Below, piece after piece: positions 61,548 to 64,000 of a DNA stretch of 64,000 nt (position 1 is its first letter; the number at the start of each line of letters is the position of its first letter). The translations under genes were made by a program, and so were the position numbers. Location of the stretch: positions 53,448 to 117,447 of the forward strand of contig NZ_JALKBY010000010.1 in the NCBI RefSeq assembly GCF_023223645.1, written 5' to 3'. The notes below the pieces were generated by a model that was given only the letters and a program-made list of their open reading frames with translations, did no database searches and was not told the DNA's origin. This stretch comes from Natroniella sulfidigena. GTDB lineage: Bacteria; Bacillota; Halanaerobiia; Halobacteroidales; Halobacteroidaceae.

Positions 61548-61641
61548 TTGACAATTGATAATGTACAGTTTACAATTAAGATCTTTTAAGACTTTGACCT
61601 TTAATTGTCAATTATCAATTGTAAATTGTCAATTTGTTTTT
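61548..61641. repeat. Inter-tRNA spacer repeat, AATTGTCAATT type
   Basis: The spacer between the two Met tRNAs is an imperfect inverted repeat of about 7-nt units: CAATTGACAATTGATAAT...TTAATTGTCAATTATCAATTG. A related, diverged unit fills the next spacer (61732-61834: GTTGATAGTTTATAGTG...CAACTATCAATTATC), and pieces occur at 61944-62012 and 13239-13272. Confidence 0.6.
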
Positions 61642-61645
61642 TTAT

Positions 61646-61721
<76 letters not shown>

Positions 61722-61845
61722 ACAGTAATTCAGTTGATAGTTTATAGTGTATAATTTATAGTTAAAGTCAAATTCTTTTTATGCTTTTGAACTTTAATTA
61801 GCAACTATCAACTATCAATTATCAACTATACACTGCTCTTAAAGA

Positions 61846-61935
61846 TGGTGCCGGGGGTCGGACTCGAACCGACACGGGCACGAAAGTCCCATCGGATTTT
61901 AAGTCCGATGCGTCTGCCAATTCCGCCACCCCGGC
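61846..61935 (-). tRNA. tRNA-Leu (TAA)
   Basis: 90 nt with a long variable arm (GGGACTTTCGTGCCC), anticodon loop ACTTAAAAT, start GCCGGGGTGGCGGAATTGG, encoded CCA. Confidence 0.96.
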
Positions 61936-62020
61936 TTACTATAATCACTACTATACAGTCTATAAGATTTAGTTAAAAAATTCAACTAGTAATTCTTACT
62001 ATAAACTGTTGGCTATTAAA

Positions 62021-62105
<85 letters not shown>

Positions 62106-62210
62106 TAAAATTAATATATTTCCTCGGTGCAACATCTGATAATATATCATAGAATTTATTATCTGTCAAGAACAAAATCTACTTTTTACTAAAAAAAATT
62201 TAAAAATCCT

Positions 62211-62795
62211 TTATTCAAACATACTCCAATTTAACTCTTGGTCTTTTGGTTTAGAATCAGCATCATTAGAATTAATGTTAGTTGTTTCTTCTTTGGTATC
62301 TTTATTTTCTTTTACTTCTGAAGTTTCTTCGCTATTATCCTCAATCTCTTCATTTTTATCATTATTTTCCTTTGTTCTTATTTTATTAACTTCTTCTTCT
62401 ATTATTTTATTAGTTTCTTTTTCTATTTCTGATGTTAAATCTTCGACTTCAACCTCTTCAACTTCTTCTGTAACTTCTTCATTTGATTCAGCCTTCTCTT
62501 CTTTTTCTTTGGAGTTCGCTTCTTCTTTTTCTAATTCTAACAATCTCTTTCCAGTTTCAGTTAGATAATAGACTTTATTTCGACCCTGAAATTGATAAGC
62601 TACAACTAAACTGGATTCTAACTCTCGCAAAAGATAGTTGGTTGCGGATCTATTCAATCTTGCTAATCTAGCAATTTCTCTTTTTGTTAAACCTTTACCT
62701 TGATTTAATATTGGAAAAATATTTTCGAAAATTGCTTCTGCCTGGTTGGACAATTCAGCAGCTAACTTTCCAATACACTCATCGCATAATTTCAT
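62211..62795 (-). CDS. Winged-helix regulator with long acidic tail
   Basis: 194 aa. The N-terminal 90 residues form a winged helix: a CDEC pair (C4, C7), then LTKREIARLARLNRSATNYLLRELESSLVV and the wing QFQGRNKVYYLTETGKRLL. Residues 92-194 are an acidic, low-complexity Glu/Lys/Asn tail with poly-Glu runs (TEEVEEVEVEDLTSEIEKE), ending ELNWSMFE. Probably a DNA-binding regulator whose tail binds a partner. The target is unknown; it lies alone between the tRNA cluster and a repeat. Confidence 0.75.
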   Translation of the reverse strand: MKLCDECIGKLAAELSNQAEAIFENIFPILNQGKGLTKREIARLARLNRSATNYLLRELESSLVVAYQFQGRNKVYYLTETGKRLLELEKEEANSKEKEEKAESNEEVTEEVEEVEVEDLTSEIEKETNKIIEEEVNKIRTKENNDKNEEIEDNSEETSEVKENKDTKEETTNINSNDADSKPKDQELNWSMFE

Positions 62796-62881
62796 TTTAT
62801 TTCCTCCTTAGTAATAGTTATTACAATATATATTCAATAGTAGATAAAGTATAACTTTAATTGTGATTTAATTACAATATT

Positions 62882-62906
62882 GTGGCAGTTATGTGTGTGA
62901 GTGTGG
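62882..62906 (+). repeat. TG-rich repeat, copy 2
   Basis: GTGGCAGTTATGTGTGTGAG and the following GTGTG match, with one or two differences, the reverse complement of 21695-21718. Here a composite palindromic element begins about 15 bp downstream. Confidence 0.55.
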
Positions 62907-62920
62907 GTAAAAATAATTTT

Positions 62921-63127
62921 GTAGGGGCAGGTCTCCGTGCCTGCCCGTGAAACAGAAATTAGCCATATGTTTTAACGTATGGCGATCGGTTGGTAAAATA
63001 AGATTTATTAAGGCTCGAGCCACAGGTTTCAACCTGTGGTGGGATTTCGGAAGCCCGATTGGACTACAGGTTAAAACCTGTAGCTTGGACTTAAAAATAA
63101 AGGGCGAACACAGAGATTCGCCCCTAC
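62921..63127. repeat. Composite palindromic repeat (TAGGGGC...GCCC type)
   Basis: Outer inverted units: GTAGGGGCAGG...CCTGCCC (62921-62946) and GGGCGAA...TTCGCCCCTAC (63102-63127), each itself a hairpin. Inside are two more palindromes sharing ACAGGTT-NN-AACCTGT (63020-63039, 63064-63083) and an ACGTATGGCGATCGG stretch. GTAGGGGCG..CGCCC hairpins of this kind are scattered in many Firmicute and cyanobacterial genomes. No transposase is present, so this looks like a non-autonomous element or a stack of them. Confidence 0.7.
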
Positions 63128-63182
63128 ACAAACACATTATTGCACGAATGAAAAGTTACACTATATATCAATTGAACTTAAG

Positions 63183-63227
63183 AATAAAAAAAGACCAACT
63201 GCTTTAAAGCAGCTGGTCTTTTTATTC
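63183..63227 (-). terminator. Terminator after rubrerythrin
   Basis: AAAAAGACCA-CTGCTTTAAAGCAG-TGGTCTTTTT dyad with one mismatched pair, touching the rbr stop. Confidence 0.88.
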
Positions 63228-63781
63228 TAATGAAATTCCTTAAATTGTTCTGCTGATGCACCACAAACTGGACATTGATCCGGTTTGTCATCTTTCACTG
63301 TATGCCCACAAACCTCACAGACACTCACATATTCTAAATCATAATCATTTCCTGACTCCACAGCATCTTTAGCTTCATTAAAAAGCTTAGAATGAATCTT
63401 CTCAGCTTCTAGAGCATAATGAAAAGATTTGACTGCATCTTGTTCATCTTGATCTTTAGCTACTAAATGAAATGCAGGATACATCTGCTCAATTTCAAAG
63501 TCTTCTCCTGCTATTGCCCCTTCTAAGTTCTCTGCAGTTTCTCCTAGTCCAAATACTGCTCCTGCAGCAACTAAGACATCCCCTTTAATATTATCTAAGA
63601 CCTCAAAGTGATTACCAGCATGAACCTCTTCAGCATAAGCAATTGCTCTAAATAGTATTCCAACCTTAGGAAATCCATCTTCTTTAGCTTTGTTGGCCCA
63701 AGCAATATAACGCTGATAGGCTTGACTCTCTCCTCCAAAAGCTGATTGCAAGTTTTGAATTGTAATATCATTATTTACCAT
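63227..63781 (-). CDS. rbr: Rubrerythrin
   Basis: 184-aa peroxide-reducing protein of anaerobes. A ferritin-like diiron domain (about 1-140; ligand motifs ESQAYQRY, EEVHAGNH and ALEAEKIHSKLF) is followed by a C-terminal rubredoxin domain with CEVCGH and CPVCGAS. The order and length match standard rubrerythrin. Protects against hydrogen peroxide, using NADH-derived electrons via other proteins. AAAGGAGGCA ribosome site. Gene stands alone. A TATAATATTATA palindrome about 135 bp upstream may be a promoter or a PerR-type site; this is weak. Confidence 0.96.
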   Translation of the reverse strand: MVNNDITIQNLQSAFGGESQAYQRYIAWANKAKEDGFPKVGILFRAIAYAEEVHAGNHFEVLDNIKGDVLVAAGAVFGLGETAENLEGAIAGEDFEIEQMYPAFHLVAKDQDEQDAVKSFHYALEAEKIHSKLFNEAKDAVESGNDYDLEYVSVCEVCGHTVKDDKPDQCPVCGASAEQFKEFH

Positions 63782-64000
63782 TATGTTGCCTCCTTTGTAT
63801 TTAACCTAGCTCTAAATTAATCATCATTATTATTTTTCTATAAAAATATATGATTTATACCTGCTAAATACATCATTACCAGAAATATTACATTTATTTA
63901 TAATCATAGATAAGATATAATATTATAATGTTTCTAAGCCCATGAAGCATATTTCAAAACAGTTTTTAGAATAAATGTCGTTTTCTTCCTTCAAACTATA
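63782..64000. other. Upstream region of rubrerythrin to window end
   Basis: AT-rich; contains the rbr promoter region and a TATAATATTATA palindrome (63916-63927). No gene seen before the window ends. Confidence 0.4.

Larger units (their letters stand above)
62796..63226. other. Gene-free region with repeats
   Basis: 431 bp without a convincing gene. It holds TG-rich repeat copy 2 (62882-62906), a composite palindromic element (62921-63127) and the rubrerythrin terminator. Open frames across it on both strands are made of the repeat and have no ribosome site. Confidence 0.6.

Noticed and set aside
62275..62671. Open frames on the plus strand opposite the winged-helix gene
   Set aside because: They are mirror images of the acidic Glu/Lys tail coding sequence (Ser/Leu-rich products) and lack ribosome sites.
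62889..63207. Open frames on both strands between the winged-helix gene and rubrerythrin
   Set aside because: They run through the palindromic repeat element, have no ribosome site, and their products reflect the repeat.
63916..63927. TATAATATTATA as a PerR operator for rubrerythrin
   Set aside because: It lacks the 7-1-7 spacing of PerR boxes and is about 135 bp upstream of the start, so it is only mentioned as weak.

Overview
The window is a low-GC (about one third G+C by eye), gene-dense bacterial chromosome segment. Tandem small acid-soluble spore proteins, a SpoVB-like flippase, a SleB-type cell-wall hydrolase and a spore-photoproduct-lyase homologue point to an endospore-forming Firmicute. 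Apolipoprotein N-acyltransferase and a Tat-exported protein ending like an outer-membrane strand hint at a two-membrane envelope. Butyrate kinase, rubrerythrin and an orphan hydrogenase-type regulator fit an anaerobic fermenter. My best guess, from content and not from any search, is a halophilic anaerobe of the Halanaerobiales/Halobacteroidaceae type.

Layout. 0-8.5 kb: recQ (cut by the left edge), an M20 amidohydrolase, a LysM protein, a cell-wall hydrolase, lnt, thiN, a ferredoxin and a 57-residue Cys-cluster protein. 8.5-10.5 kb: a small accessory patch with a GIY-YIG nuclease fused to a degenerate tyrosine-recombinase domain, next to an intact recombinase. 11-19 kb: SpoVB-like flippase, stand-alone rpsN, a sigma-54 activator with buk-ptb behind a candidate sigma-54 promoter, and metY behind a SAM-I riboswitch. 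19-34 kb: solute-binding protein plus L,D-transpeptidase; thiI with cysteine desulfurase and a thiamine-binding protein; a Tat phosphodiesterase; DUF1385; a spore-photoproduct-lyase homologue lacking its usual donor cysteine; asparaginase with a divergent MurE-like ligase; VanW. 34-41 kb: UPF0182 and three membrane-anchored HEAT, VWA-like and TPR proteins. 41-44 kb: spore proteins, an alternative sigma-70 factor and small proteins. 44-60 kb: two glgC genes flank the NAD block (niaR, nadA-nadB-nadC, a PfoR-like membrane protein) and the glycogen genes glgA, DUF4912, GH57 enzyme, glgC, glgP. 60-64 kb: a second HEAT protein, four tRNAs (Met, fMet, Leu, Tyr), a winged-helix protein, a composite palindromic repeat and rubrerythrin.

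The most striking non-gene signal is the heptamer GGGCCAA/TTGGCCC. I counted 55 exact copies by eye, in both orientations, in all three reading frames and always inside genes, where base composition predicts about two. It behaves like an uptake-type or HIP1-like iterated word. A second signal is a family of intergenic elements built from degenerate YTAAGT hexamers (3.4-29.3 kb), often joined to a terminator hairpin. Most convergent or operon ends carry perfect stem-loops, listed below.
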